Assembly (NCBI GenBank): GCA_027627225.1
Contig: CM051029.1
Coordinates: 69,178,578 to 69,242,577, forward strand
DNA from: Congeria kusceri
Taxonomy: Eukaryota; Mollusca; Bivalvia; Myida; Dreissenidae
DNA: 64,000 nt
Direction of reading: 5' to 3'
Shown: positions 23,086 to 35,342 of the stretch, in pieces
How positions within the stretch are numbered: the first letter of the stretch is position 1
Layout: the number at the start of each line of letters is the position of its first letter
The notes under the pieces: model-generated
Database searches by the model: none
Told to the model about the DNA's origin: nothing
The model's input: the letters and a program-made list of their open reading frames with translations, nothing else
Made by a program: the position numbers and the translations under genes

Positions 23086-23253
23086 CCACCATCCCTCCCC
23101 TTCCTCCTGCGTCATCGTTTTACTGTACATTACATTGATTTGACACGTATTATCTTTTTATTATGTATTCCTCTTGTTTACTAGTAACTTAGTGTATTTT
23201 GCAAACTTACCACCATGTTGCATAATATGACACGTTGTACCTTGCATAATATA

Positions 23254-23450
23254 TTTTATGGACTTTGTGGTTCGTCCAACTTTATGGGACAATTTTGCAT
23301 ACGGGTCTATATATATTGCTTTTCAAATTCTTTCTCTGTTTTAATAAACGACGGTGGACGCTTTTGCGTCAGCCCTTTTCAATCCAGTTTGATTGTTGTA
23401 TAGTTTTTGTCCCACAAAGAACTCGGAATGTGGAGAGCGCAAACATAAAA
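23254..23450 (+). repeat. Ngaro split direct repeat B2
   Basis: A second copy of B1, starting TTTTATGGACTTTGTGG. It marks the right end of the element. Confidence 0.9.
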
Positions 23451-24407
23451 TAGTTTATTTCCATTTGTATTTTTAATACTAATGATGTTTGCAAGACTGG
23501 TGGAACATGTGCATGTTCATTGTCTATGGCTTGTTGAAAGCAGCAGAAACAATTGTTATTGTCTACAGGTGAAGTATTTGTGACAGTTCAGTTTTATGAC
23601 AATATTTCTGGCAATCTGGTTACATTACTTCTCTGATGCCCAATATCCAGAGGTTCTAAGCCCTGTCAACATAAAACCTGGTATCATATTGTAGGTATAT
23701 TGAGCGGACAATAATGATATAACTGATACATACACAGACATTAAAATGAAAGCAAGAACACAATTTCAATGTAGTGCACAACAATTTAGTATTCAATTAC
23801 ATACATTGTCACAAATTTCTACATACCCCTTTAATGCAATACTTTACGTTCTCGTTATTCGGCTAACTTTTGCTAAGTGTTCCCAGCAAAATTGTGAGAC
23901 TCTGTTTTTGTTTAGTGTTTATGTTGACATGAAGCCTAGTTAGTATACTTTGATGCCAGGACTATACTTTGATAACGGTAGGAAAACCCATTAACCATAC
24001 TCTAAATGTCACAAGGTGTTGATATTTAGACTAGTTTCTGATGTTGCTTTGTTTGGCTGACGGGAGGATTCATTGTTTCAATTCAGTCTGGAAATAACAG
24101 TCGTAGAGACCAGATCAGTTGGAGATGACTGAGTGCAAGTTTTGTGTGAGAATATGAGGAAATGGGGATGTGAGATATTTGATCGCCAATGTAAGTACAG
24201 TTCACATACTAATAGTCATAGTACTGCCATTTACGTATGAGGAATTAAGGTTAAGTGTATTTTGTAAAGCTCATGTATTGGGTGTATAAATGTCCAGTCG
24301 CGTTGTTGTGTTGGAGTAGCAACTTACACTGAATGATGTAGGACGTAGGTTTATCGACTTCATTTGTTTATAGGTGGCTTATAGTGGGGGAGACCTGTCA
24401 AGAATAG
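23451..24407. other. Non-genic DNA right of the Ngaro element
   Basis: I see no gene, repeat or RNA feature here. Confidence 0.3.
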
Positions 24408-24551
24408 AGCCTATGTGGCACGTCTAAGCCTGTGTGGCAGGCCTAGCCTGTGTGGCAAACCGAGCCTGTGTGGCAACCACGAGCCTGTGTGGCAACCCGA
24501 GCCTGTGTGGCGAACCCCAAGCCTGTGTGGCAACCCCGAGCCTGTGTGGTT
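24408..24551. repeat. Minisatellite, unit about 18-20 bp
   Basis: GAGCCTGTGTGGCAACC-like units recur about eight times with small length differences between GTGTGGC cores. Confidence 0.85.
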
Positions 24552-25290
24552 TCGATATGAGTGATAACAAGTCTGGTTAACTGTGTGCGTATGTGCGAGA
24601 AGCATTTGGAGTGTTATTTACTTGCTTGAGTGACACAAAAGATTCTTCTTTTAAATTAGCGTTTGTGCGTCAAGAACGAATACTAAAGGTTTTATGTTAA
24701 ATATACGCGGCATGGATCATGACGTAAATCGACATTGAAGGCATTGTTGCTTTAATCAATTAACTTATTTTATAGGTTAAAGGACTTTTGTTGTTGTATT
24801 GTTTGCATATGAAGATACTTTCGAAAAATGTATATCACGTTCTGTTGAATACTTAATTTGAATGCGTGTATCAAGAAGATCCATATCAGTTTTGTAAATA
24901 AATAGTTTAGATGTAAAGGTATTTGTGTTAATTAATGTGATCCCTATACATATCTGGTCCAAAAGAACCTCTGTTGCATACTGGAGTCTGGAGTGATTAA
25001 TCAGCCCTGCTCTAGTGCGTGACGTACATGTATATCTCTTAACTTCCGAAGAGTTATTTTTTGGACATTTTCTGATCAATTTTAAGTTGTTTTCTTTATT
25101 AACAATCAGTACAATATGCAATTTCCTATAATGGTACAAAGATATGTATGTTTTTAATTATTGAGAAGAAATGCATGTCTATATGATTACCATTTAACTG
25201 TACTTTGGATGACCATTCCTGATGTGCTGTAGGGCGGGGTTTCTTCTGACTGAAACAAAACATTTAGATATAACAAATGCAATGCTCTGT
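24552..25290. other. Non-genic DNA
   Basis: AT-rich. The 120-codon minus-strand frame at 24,777-25,139 shows no domain and I do not call it. Confidence 0.3.
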
Positions 25291-25523
25291 GGGCATATTC
25301 CAGAAACATCTTAAGTCGATCTTAAAATAGTTTCACCTAAGCTCCAATTTGTGTAAGGTTATATTTTTAAAACTACACATTAATTAATGAAACCAATTAC
25401 TTGTAAGTAAATATTAGTTAATAATAAGTTGATAATTAATGAACATTTAGCAGAATTTCATGTATACATGGAATAAAATGCTAAGGCTAAGATTTCACTT
25501 AAGATGTTTCTGGAATATGACCC
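25291..25523. mobile_element. MITE with terminal inverted repeats
   Basis: The left end GGGCATATTCCAGAAACATC and the complement of the right end GGGTCATATTCCAGAAACAT match over more than 20 bases, apart from one inserted base. The inner bases CTTAAGT also match. The element is about 233 bp and non-coding. CTGT flanks both sides and could be a four-base target duplication. Confidence 0.75.
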
Positions 25524-28103
25524 CTGTCTTGTGTTATTACATAGATCATGTACGTCTGTCATGTAGGTATTTACGCTTGTGTAGTTGTATTACATTAACA
25601 ATTAGCATACATCTAATGAACTTATTAATAAGAAAATAAATCACTGAACTGTGCAAATCTATAGGTTCGTAACGAGCCACACTTCTATCAAAACAGTTCT
25701 ATAAGCTTGATAAGATTTAGTTTGTAACGACATGAATGAGGACATACTTTTTTAACATTGTCTAATAACAATACCTATTAGTAATTAGTAAATGTATTTA
25801 TTTCTAGATTTGTTTAATTAAACGAAAACAGCATCTCGTGTAACTGTAACGTTTATTTTCATCATGCACAACCATTGATCTAAATTGCGATTCGAAAAAT
25901 CCATTTTTAGACGAAAATATTCAAACCGAAACAGTTTGAACGAAAATATATAATTATAACAGACAGAGTTATCTATCTTGTTACAGTTACAACACATTTT
26001 GTGTACACACCCAACAGATCAAGACGATCACAATGATTACCTTTATATTAAAATGTAACACTGTGGAATCTGCAAGACTTATACGATTCACAATGTTAAA
26101 ACGATAGAAACAACTAGGTTATGATAAAAATATGAATAATACTAGCGTGTCAGCATACGTGTAAAGAATTTACGAAAGGATTCAATGTACTTACCTGGCC
26201 GTTCACCGTAATTTTCATCATAACACAATAATATAATGCACTGATTTGAACATGATGTCCATTTTGAACATCTTCATCCCGGTTTATTCGGTTAACGTTT
26301 TGCATTTTGCCAAAACACTCGATTTACGTTGCACAACTTTGTATTTTCCATACACAGCGCACATGCAGACTACAGCTGTTAAATTAAGCTCGAGAAACTT
26401 CATTGGTCGGTTATTTGCTATAGCCGGTCTCCGGAGTCAATCGTTACATATCGGAAAAATTTACAAGAAATTCAAAATGTAAACATAACTATGTACATGG
26501 ATGGGCAAAACATTGGAAAATAAACAACATTTTCATTTTTTTATTTTGTATATACACATTATCCAGTAGTCATAAATACGTCATTTAGGAGACATTCATA
26601 AATACAATTGAATGTTATGTTGCTTATATTTTTATGAAAAATTTCCCCTTTGGGGCTCCTTTTGTTGCTATAGCCCCTTTAAATAAATTATGTTCATTTA
26701 TATGCATTAAATAAGTTCACGTTTGTATTTTTTAAGTGAATAAATAACTAATAATGACCAGACAATTACAATTGTTTTCCCACAAACAAACGTAAGCAAT
26801 AGTATACCGTCTTGCATTACAAATCCTTGATAAGTAATTAATATGAAATTACATTACATCGCACACTATATAATATATTATGTATTATCGCATACAACGA
26901 ACATGGAAATAAGAAACATATAATCGACATGTGTTAATCATTACATGCTCATTACTGCGTGATTATTAATTAATTTTAATGAAAAAAATAATTAATCCTT
27001 GTGGATCAAAAACAAACTGTTAGAAACTAACTTCATTGATATTTTATTTAAGGTATTCAACCCATAATACTCAATGTCTAGAACACCACAAATCATATTA
27101 TTTTCTTGAAGGACATTCATATCTGGACTCTTCTGCAAAATTTAGGATATTTTACTGTTTGGTTTGTCAGATATAGGTTTTTAATTACCATACCCCCTCT
27201 TTTGCTAAACACATGAAAAACTGAATATTTATTGACATCTTTATAAGTGAAATACTTTATTAATATTTCATAAACTTGACATAAATATACATTTATGAAT
27301 GGTATATTGAACACATATTATGAAAATAATCCACAATTATTATTGAATGAACTCATATGGAAGTAATATGTACTCATATTGCTAATTATATTTATGATCG
27401 ATGAGAATTTCCCTGTTCTATTTTTTGAAAGCCATAAACAAAATGTGATAAACTTGCTTATTTTATGCATGTTCTGAATCTAAACCATAATATATTTTAT
27501 TCCTGGACTATAAGCCACACAACGAGGGCAAAACAAACAAACTTTACCATGCAAATTTGAAAAATTTAAACAGTTTTAAACACTACCCCCATACAAAATT
27601 AAGCCGGATTTTTGTTTCAGAAATCCCTTTTTTTTTTTTATATTTATAAATAATTATTGAGAACCTTAGAAAAATACTCCAATAAAACTTTAAAAAGTTC
27701 TTAGATACAAAATACGTGCAAAATATACAATTAGTTCCATAACTTTTGAACATAAAACATTAAAATTAAACTTTGTTTCATCATTGTACATTCTATTATA
27801 AACAATATTTTTTCAAAAAGTCTAAAACACAGAATCTAGAATATTAACAAAAGAGTTGTATTAACTAAATTAACAATTACTACATTTGATACATGAAATA
27901 AATATAAACATAATATATAAGACTAATATGTGCTGCATTAACACATTTTCATCTAAAAATTTTAACTTTCCAGGCCATGTCCATCATGAACTTTACTGGG
28001 TTTAAAAAATGGCTATTTTTTAAAAAAATCCGCTAATTTGTGTTATAAAAGTTTCCAACGTCCTTTTTGCAACTGTAATATAGGGCCTCCCATCCATTAT
28101 ATT
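25524..28103. other. Non-genic AT-rich DNA
   Basis: No supportable gene. The complement of 26,640-26,690 reads TTTAAAGGGGCTATAGC followed by an AGGAGCCCC/GGGG hairpin, probably an end of a dispersed element also seen near 6,938. Confidence 0.3.
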
Positions 28104-28412
28104 TACATGTTAAATACTAAATAAACTGTCCGCGCCTTCCCAGTTGAATGTTTCGATGGTACATAAACCGGAGCCAGCGATGTCCTCTGCCGTAGTATTT
28201 TTTTCACGTCAGTATAGGCAAGAAGACCCAGAGAATCAATGTTTCTGGCCTTCTCATTTTTGAACATCAGCTGGTTGCGCCCAGCTGTTGATCAATATGG
28301 GAATGCGACTGCTACTAGCGATGCCTCTGGTTGAACACTAACAGCCTGGTCTACATCTAACATGTCGCCCATCGTACTGGATGTGTGTTTGCTTTTTTGA
28401 ACAGCAGCATCA
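28104..28412 (-). pseudogene. Possible exon remnant of unknown gene
   Basis: On the minus strand, an acceptor-like GTATTTTCAG ends at 28,413 and is followed by a frame of about 100 codons broken by a single TGA. Segments such as MGDMLDVDQAVSVQPEASLV and KNEKARNIDSLGLLAYTDVK have protein-like composition, and local GC is higher than the flanks. The frame ends at TAA at 28,104-28,106. I recognise no family. It could be a decayed exon or a chance frame. Confidence 0.25.
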
Positions 28413-30335
28413 CTGAAAATACGTTTTCAGTACACAGTTTTACAGTAGATTCTACTTACAGACTGATATTAATGTACACAACAATCATTGCTTTAATAAT
28501 TGTCTGATATGGCACCGATGTCAGTTGAGCAAAATTTAAAGCCAAATGTTGAATTTTTAGACATGTTTTGGTAACCGACTTATAAGGTTATGTTATAACA
28601 CTTGACAAAATGACAAAGCAAAATTGATGGCATTTTCAATATGGAAATTGTAACATAATTATATCATTATGTCAAAAAATAGAACTTTGTTAAATAAGCT
28701 TGTAAACTAATACTAGTACTTCATCTTATTATATTTCCAAACTTTATGCTCTGTGTATTCATACAAATCAATAATTTTAGTTAGTATATTTACACAACCA
28801 TTCACGATTTGTCATTATCTTAGTAACTATTACCATACAAACAAATGGCTTTACAATTAGATAATGAACTAATACTAACAAATACACAGCTTGGTATTAG
28901 GCTTGCCGTTTGACTAGGTTTCTTTGTCAGTTTTCCAATAGAGAACAGTATTGACATCACATCAGTCAATGTTACAATATTTCACGTAGACATAAACATT
29001 CAAACTAATATGCTTCTCGGTAATTTTCCAAACACACTGTCACAGATCATGGCAGCTGATCATAGCCGACACAATTTACATTGTTACTGTGTCTTTTTCT
29101 CTTGAAAATCTACCTCTTTTATTACGTTTTCGTCGGTCAGAATGATTTATATCAAGGTAAATAAACGCTGTTATATGCACATACAATTGTATAAGCGTTC
29201 AAATGATCATGATTTCCAAAGGGAACAAACTCCGATTCTACTTTCATTTTAATTAACCTCGTTACATTTTAATAGTTATTGTATATTTAATTTGCTTTTA
29301 AAAGCGACGATATTAAAATCTGAAACAAAAACTACGGTGTAGCTAAAGAAATATATAATTTTTAAAGAAGTTGTGTATGTATGCCGAATGCGAACGGTAA
29401 TTTACGGACGGCTACGGCTTTCGTCGCAATTACACGGAAATTAACGAGCTAATTATGGGTCGAATACCTTAACCACTTCAAATGCAAAATAAGCTAATAT
29501 GTAATGGTATACATTTCATGAAGTTAATCAAATTAAGACATTATTAAGTTATTAAACGAAAATGCAATTTTGTAAATTACAGTGAACGTTATGGTGTGTC
29601 CTTTAATCCTGTAGACGAGTCGCCCCCAAATGGGGACGAAACGTCCAAGGGCGAAAAGTCCAGGGTGGAAATGTCTTAGGGCCCAAACGCCCTGTCACCG
29701 TTTTGAAAAATGAAAATTAAACCAGGTAACATGTTTGGCTTTTTTTAAATAAAAACAGATAGGTAAAATATACAAACTGTTAATACTATATATTATATTT
29801 ATAATGCAACTCAAATTTACGCTGTTACTTTTCCTAGTTTTGTGAAAGAGTTTGGTTTTCTAAACTGACTGGAATTTGTCACACAATTTTGCGCGATAGA
29901 ACATGAATTTTTGCTATTGTGCAATCAAAATATTGCATTGCTATAATTTTGATATTATTATAGGCACACTATCGCATTGTTTGCTGCTTTGGCGGTACCA
30001 GGGTTGAAGAGAGAGCAACTAGGCAAATGAAGAACATGTCTAATCAAGTCCCACATACAATCCTTGCCATTGGTCGGAATGCAAACTGCTTTCCAGCAAC
30101 CGTCCAATACTAGGCATTCTTTACGGTGAGTTAATTTTCTATATAATTTATAATAATTGGTATAAATGTAATGTAGAAACAAGTTCCAATGATAGGTGTA
30201 TATGTTAATACATATCCTTACCTTATTTAGAATTGCTATGCATCTTGATTCGCATGTTATCATAGACATTATGACAGACCAGGTCTCGCGTAAAATATCA
30301 AATATTTTGGCTTCTATAGTCAAAATAAGTGTTAG
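28413..30335. other. Non-genic DNA with a GGGCGAAACGTCC-like repeat fragment
   Basis: Mostly AT-rich and featureless. At about 29,625-29,695 there is a short run of related motifs (GGGGACGAAACGTCC, AGGGCGAAAAGTCC, GGGTGGAAATGTC), which looks like a degraded minisatellite of 13-16 bp units. Confidence 0.35.
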
Positions 30336-31750
30336 CATTATTATGCCCCCCTTCGAAGAAGTGGGGGTATCTTGCTTTGCAACTGTCCGTCCGTCGGTCG
30401 GTCCGTCGGTCGGTCGGTAGGTGTGTCCGTTGACCATTACGTTTCCGCACGATATCTTGAGAACGCTTTGACCTACGATCATGAAACTTGGAACGCTGGT
30501 TACTTGGGAGGAAAGGAAGAACCTGTACATTTTGAGGGCAACAGGTCAAAGGTCAAGGTCACTGTTGCTAAAAATAGAAAAACGGTTTCCCCTCAATAAC
30601 TTGAGAACGCATTGAGATATTTTAATAAAACTTTATACATAGATACCTTACATCGAGACCTCTCTTGGGATTGCATATGGGATGGGTGGGGTCAAGGTCA
30701 AGGTCACTGTTACTAAAATAGATAAACGGTAGACAATTGTTTTTCCGCATGATATCTTTAGAACGCTTTGACCTACGATCATGAAAGTTGGTATGCTGGT
30801 TACTTGAGAGGAAAGGAAGAACCCTATAAATTTTGGGGTAAACGGGTCAAAATGTCAAAGTCACCGTTGCTAAAAATAGAAAAACGGTTTCCGCTCAATA
30901 ACTTCAGAACGCATTGAGATATTTTAATGACACTTTATACATAAATACCTTACATTGAGACCTCGCTTGGGATTGCATACGGGGTGGGTGGGGTCAAGGT
31001 CACCGTTACTAAAAATAGAAAAACGGTTTCCGATCAATAACTTGAGAACGCATCGAGACATTTTAATGAAACTATATACATAGATACCTTATATTGAGAC
31101 CTCGCTTGGAATTGCATATGGGGTTGGTGGGGTCAAGGTTAAGGTCACCAGTACTAAAAATAGAAAAACGGTCTCCGCTCAATAACTTGAGATCGCATCT
31201 AGATATTTTAATGAAAGTTCGTACATAGATACCTTATATTCAGACCTCGCTTGGGATTGCATATGGGATTCGTGGGGTCAAGGTCAAGGTCACCGTTACT
31301 AAAAATAGAAAAAACGGTTTCAGCACAATAACGAGAACGCATAGAGATATTTTAATGAAACCTCATACATATATACCTTATATCGAGACCTCGCTTGGGA
31401 TTGCATATGCGGTGGGTGGGGTCAAGGTCACCGTTGCTAAAAATAGAAAAACGGTCTCCGCTCAATAACTTAAGAACGCATCAAGATATTTTAATGAAAC
31501 TTCATACATAGATACCTTATATTGAGACCTCTCTGGGATGTCATATGGGGTGGGTTAGGTCAAGGTCAAGGTCACCATTACTAAATATAGAAAAATGGTT
31601 TCCGCTCAATAACTTGAGAACGCATCGAGATATTTTAATAAAACTTCATACATAGATACTATATATCGAGACCTCGCTTGGGCTTGCATTAAAAAAAAAT
31701 CTTAACAATTGAACATATAAACAACTTGGCTGCAAGTCGGGGGGCATACA
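30336..31750. repeat. Hairpin-ended dispersed repeat with about 143-bp internal array
   Basis: The left end is TTATGCCCCCCTTCGAAG, followed shortly by GTGGGGGTAT. Near the other end, about 31,740, is CGGGGGGCATAC. A run of TCCGTCCGTCGGTCGG follows the left hairpin. The anchor TAAAAATAGAAAAACGG and its variants recur near 30,571, 30,872, 31,011, 31,155, 31,301, 31,440 and 31,582. The later copies are about 138-146 apart. Units also contain CAAGGTCAAGGTCAC and 'TTGAGAACGCATCGAG'. No transposase is visible. A hairpin-ended, transposase-free repeat could be a non-autonomous rolling-circle or foldback element, as inference only. Confidence 0.75.
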
Positions 31751-33703
31751 TGTTTTACAAACATCTCGTGTTGTATCATTTTTTTCTGTCAATTTTTCTA
31801 AGGTATGGTTTAAACAGAAATTGGTTGGTGTTCTGCAAAATGAAGTTTGTGTAAAACGCCTGAGAATCACCATACATCGAGGATATAATAATATTTTGCA
31901 CATTAACTTTATTTCATAACCAAGTTAATCAAATTAGGTACTGGTATGTGTTTTTGTATTATTGCGGAATGCTAAACATTGTAAATTACCAGCACAAACA
32001 GCTGTTTAAATATGTATGTCTATATAGGAGTATTTTGCAAACTGATAAGGCTGTAGTTTTTAAGCCCACGGCATCTTGATGCGGGAGGCATATAGTGAGT
32101 ATCCCCATTCCCTCCGTTTACTACAACACTTGGATATTTACACAGTTGTTTCTTATTACCGTTCCCAATTCACCCATATCACCCAACCTCACTTTGACCT
32201 TGACCATAACCTAATTTGGACTAAGAAATGGGCTATCCAGCACCAACCGGGGACATGTGTGTTTATCAAAAACAGAATCTTGTTTTATAACTTAAAATGG
32301 TGATGTTTAGTTAAAATAACAATTAAGCACTTACAGTTTTACAAAAAAAATGTGTGTATTAAGTGTATTAATGTTCATGTAAAGCAGCCACAGGATATTT
32401 GAGCTGAAATATATGTTGTTGTTTTTTCCTTCAGAAGCAGTCCAAATAAATTTGTCCTCTACAAGTTCAGACAATTAATGGCGCTAGAAGGAAATAAATA
32501 GAGTTTGAAGTATTAAATTAATGACTATATTGTTGTCACCTACCGAGATAAATTAAGGGCATAACTAAAATGTGTTAATGGTGAAGTTCATGAAAAAATA
32601 CAAAAGTGCAAGAACAACAGTGCGGGCTTTCCAGAGATGAGAGGAAGTTCAGCCAATTCGTGATAATCACATATTGCATGTAGTGTTGTGCCAGAGTGTG
32701 TGAATTCGGGATTTAACAAGATACTCTAGCTGTGCTACTATTTTGACCTTATTTATCATGATAATGCTTCCAGTAATTACTTGAATTAATTTACAGACGA
32801 ATGTGACTGCAAAAGAGAAAGGAAACAAAGGACATTGTTTTTTTTTTAAAGACACATTTTGGTAAAAAAACATTGAAAACATATGAAAATCTGACGAATA
32901 CGGCTTTTATGGAAAACAATTGTCGATACAAACTTTAGGGTCGGGGGTTCTCGTTAGGTAGGGTCGGGTTGCCCGAAACACATTTTTTTTTTCTTTTGGC
33001 CTACAGTTTTTAAACGCTAGTGTAGTACTGAAAATAATTGACATATTTGATGTTTTTCTTCAAGTTGAGAATGTGCTGACTGTTTATGTCGTTCAAGATA
33101 ATATTATTAAAATCATATATAAATAATAATTATTTACATATATATGTGCAATAAAGCATTTTGGTAATAATTGTATATTGAACATGTTTTGAAAATTGTA
33201 AGATTCATTTTTGCTGTACAAAAAATTTTAAAATTTACATTCATGATTCAATACATAAATATAAATGTTTGCCTAATCATTCTAAGAGATTCTGCTGTGC
33301 CAAACAATATTGGTTTTACATTTCGGTGTTCAGCTTGGCTTTTTCTCATAATAACAGGGATGGATACTGACTTTTAACTGTTATTATTGTGTTGTTGTTT
33401 TTTAAATTAAAGGGACTTGTTCACAGATTGACGAATTGACAATTTTTCATTTTTTGTTACCGATTCCAAAAATAAAAGATCAGTGTATAAAAGGGAGCAA
33501 AATAACATTACGGACCAAGAAATATACATACAATAAAAACAGTTTCGTTTATAAGTAATCATCAGTTGAAATTGATAAAATTATAAAGCGTTTGTAACGC
33601 TAAACGATGGAACAATTTGGAGTGTTTCTGTTGTTTTCGTTTAAACTGTTGACTTCACGTGGAACATTAAAATAAAGTAAATAATTCAGGGTGAAATACA
33701 GAA
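31751..33703. other. Non-genic DNA
   Basis: No gene. 'GGCATCTTGATGCGGGAGGC' near 32,070 and CTCACTTTGACCTTGACC near 32,190 look like a fragment of another dispersed repeat. Confidence 0.3.
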
Positions 33704-33775
33704 GTCGGAATGGCCGAGTGGTTAAGGTGATATCCTTTTAATACGAAGGTCCGGGTTCGAAACCCGGTGGGACCA
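33704..33775 (+). tRNA. tRNA-like sequence, probably a pseudogene or SINE head
   Basis: 72 bases with a good A box (TGGCCGAGTGG, 33,711-33,721) and B box (GGTTCGAAACC, 33,754-33,764). The T arm is perfect: CCGGG, seven-base loop, CCCGG. The D stem GCC/GGT also pairs. However, the 5' acceptor GTCGGAA does not pair with the 3' acceptor TGGGACC, and the expected anticodon stem does not form. The D arm resembles Ser/Leu tRNAs, but the long variable arm is missing. A T-rich tract that could terminate Pol III follows. I read it as a tRNA-derived sequence, not a working tRNA. Confidence 0.45.
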
Positions 33776-35222
33776 ATTTCTTTCTTTCCTTTTTTTTGTA
33801 AATACTTTTCTTGTTATTATGCTTGAGATTTTAGTTCCAATGCTTAACTCAGTCAAGTTAATATACTCAATGGCATACTTCAAAAAATGCAACAATCTGT
33901 AAACAAGTCCCTTTAAAACTTCAGGGAATACCAGCTGGATCTAGACAATGTTGTTTGCCAGATACGTTGTTGACGTAAGTACTTTTTGTAATGATTTAAA
34001 AACGGATTGAGTTATGTTTATAACCATACTTAAAAGTAATGTTTACTTGCTCTTAATATTTACAAGGCAATGCTTTGTAGATAACTTAGTTCTTACTATG
34101 CACACTATTATAACTATTAAAATGTTACTATGCACACTTTCTTGTTGATTTTAGCATTATATTAGATACATTAACACATAATTATTTTCACTTAAGTAGT
34201 TTGCCATTACTTAAGTTTTGTATTAAACTCTATCTGTATTTTAATACGCCCCCATTTTAATCACAAATGAGTACATGGATATAATAATTACAAGTATATT
34301 ATGCAAGGTACATTAGACATACATGTATATCTCGATATGCTTATTTTAACATCTGTCTAACATGTTGCATTTTGTGTTCTTGTACTATTATTAATATATT
34401 CTGTTTTGTAAAGTATACGGATTAGGATAAATAGCTTGTTTAAAAACATGATGTTAAATGTTTTATTATCAGTACATTAATAACTAACACCAACTTAAAG
34501 ACCATTTCGGTAGTTTATTCTGCGCATCTTTTCGCGCATCAGTGGAGTTGATTTAAATCTTCATAATGGGAAGTGTTTTGACAGATAATACTATTTATTA
34601 AATATTGTGTACACTGTAATTACCAACTAGAATCAAATATAATCATAATACTTGCCATGATCATAGTAGGAGTGTCTTGTGACTCGATTTTATTTGCGAA
34701 AGTTTGATAATACACTGAAAACGAAAGTAGGAACACGCTGACTGAACATTAGACTCGCATATAGACCATTTCACAGGGAGATCGGAAATATTCGTAAACT
34801 TTCGTTGAACAGGTCACGTGGCGATTAACCACGTGACTTTTTCAGCCAATGAAATCCTGGAGACAATATTCAAACACGTTAAGCGTATTATTCAAGTTTA
34901 ATATTGCCAATTTCTGTTGAAAAAATCGTACTATATTGAGCGTAAACACGCATATTCCTGGGGGGGGGGGGAAATCTATCGTCATTGTTGTAAAAGTTCA
35001 CTATTTCGGCCATCATACAATATTTCTTGGACATCAACACAGACTTCAGGTCAATACGGGAAGATTCATATGAACTGTTCACTCGACATGTGAACTATTT
35101 TTTAAAATGAAGGTCATTGTCAATAATTCAAAGAAACTCATTATTATCAATGGTATTAATGTATATTTTGTGTTTTCCAGGAGTAATAGAGGATAGCTCG
35201 ACTAAATGCTATTTCAAAACGT
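33776..35222. other. Non-genic DNA left of the LINE
   Basis: No gene. It holds a G12 run at about 34,962 and 'ATATAGACCATTTCAC' near 34,759; both have inverted counterparts on the far side of the LINE. Confidence 0.3.
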
Positions 35223-35237
35223 AAATATATGTAACAT
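35223..35237. repeat. LINE target-site duplication, left copy
   Basis: AAATATATGTAACAT, 15 bases, found again at 41,776-41,790 directly after the poly-A-like tail. The first As are ambiguous with the tail, so the true length is 12-15. Confidence 0.85.
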
Positions 35238-35342
35238 GAAAAGAAGTTAGCCAAAGGAGATGATAAACCAACAAAACGCACAAATTCAGAGGTCAGCAAT
35301 GATAGTACGATCGACAGCTCTATTAAACAACAGCTAGAGTCA

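Larger units (their letters stand above)
10995..23450 (+). mobile_element. Ngaro-type tyrosine-recombinase retrotransposon with nested gypsy
   Basis: The termini form split direct repeats: A1 (10,995-11,194) at the left, then B1 (22,691-22,888), A2 (22,886-23,085) and B2 (23,254-23,450) at the right. The A copies differ at about four positions. The interior encodes, in order, an SGNH-hydrolase-like protein, a gag with a cysteine-rich end, RT and RNase H, and a tyrosine recombinase with HxxR and a C-terminal Tyr. Split direct repeats with a tyrosine recombinase define the Ngaro branch of the DIRS order, which integrates by recombination of a circular intermediate rather than with an integrase. 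The span is 12.46 kb, or about 7.46 kb without the inserted gypsy element and its duplicated target site. Apart from the hydrolase ORF, all genes carry frameshifts or stops, so this copy is not autonomous. Confidence 0.9.

Noticed and set aside
24777..25139. 120-codon minus-strand ORF
   Set aside because: No recognisable domain, no splice or promoter context, AT-rich composition like its flanks.
30196..30599. ORFs around a VGPSVGRSVG-like stretch
   Set aside because: Translation of the TCCGTCGGTCGG run at the start of a dispersed repeat.
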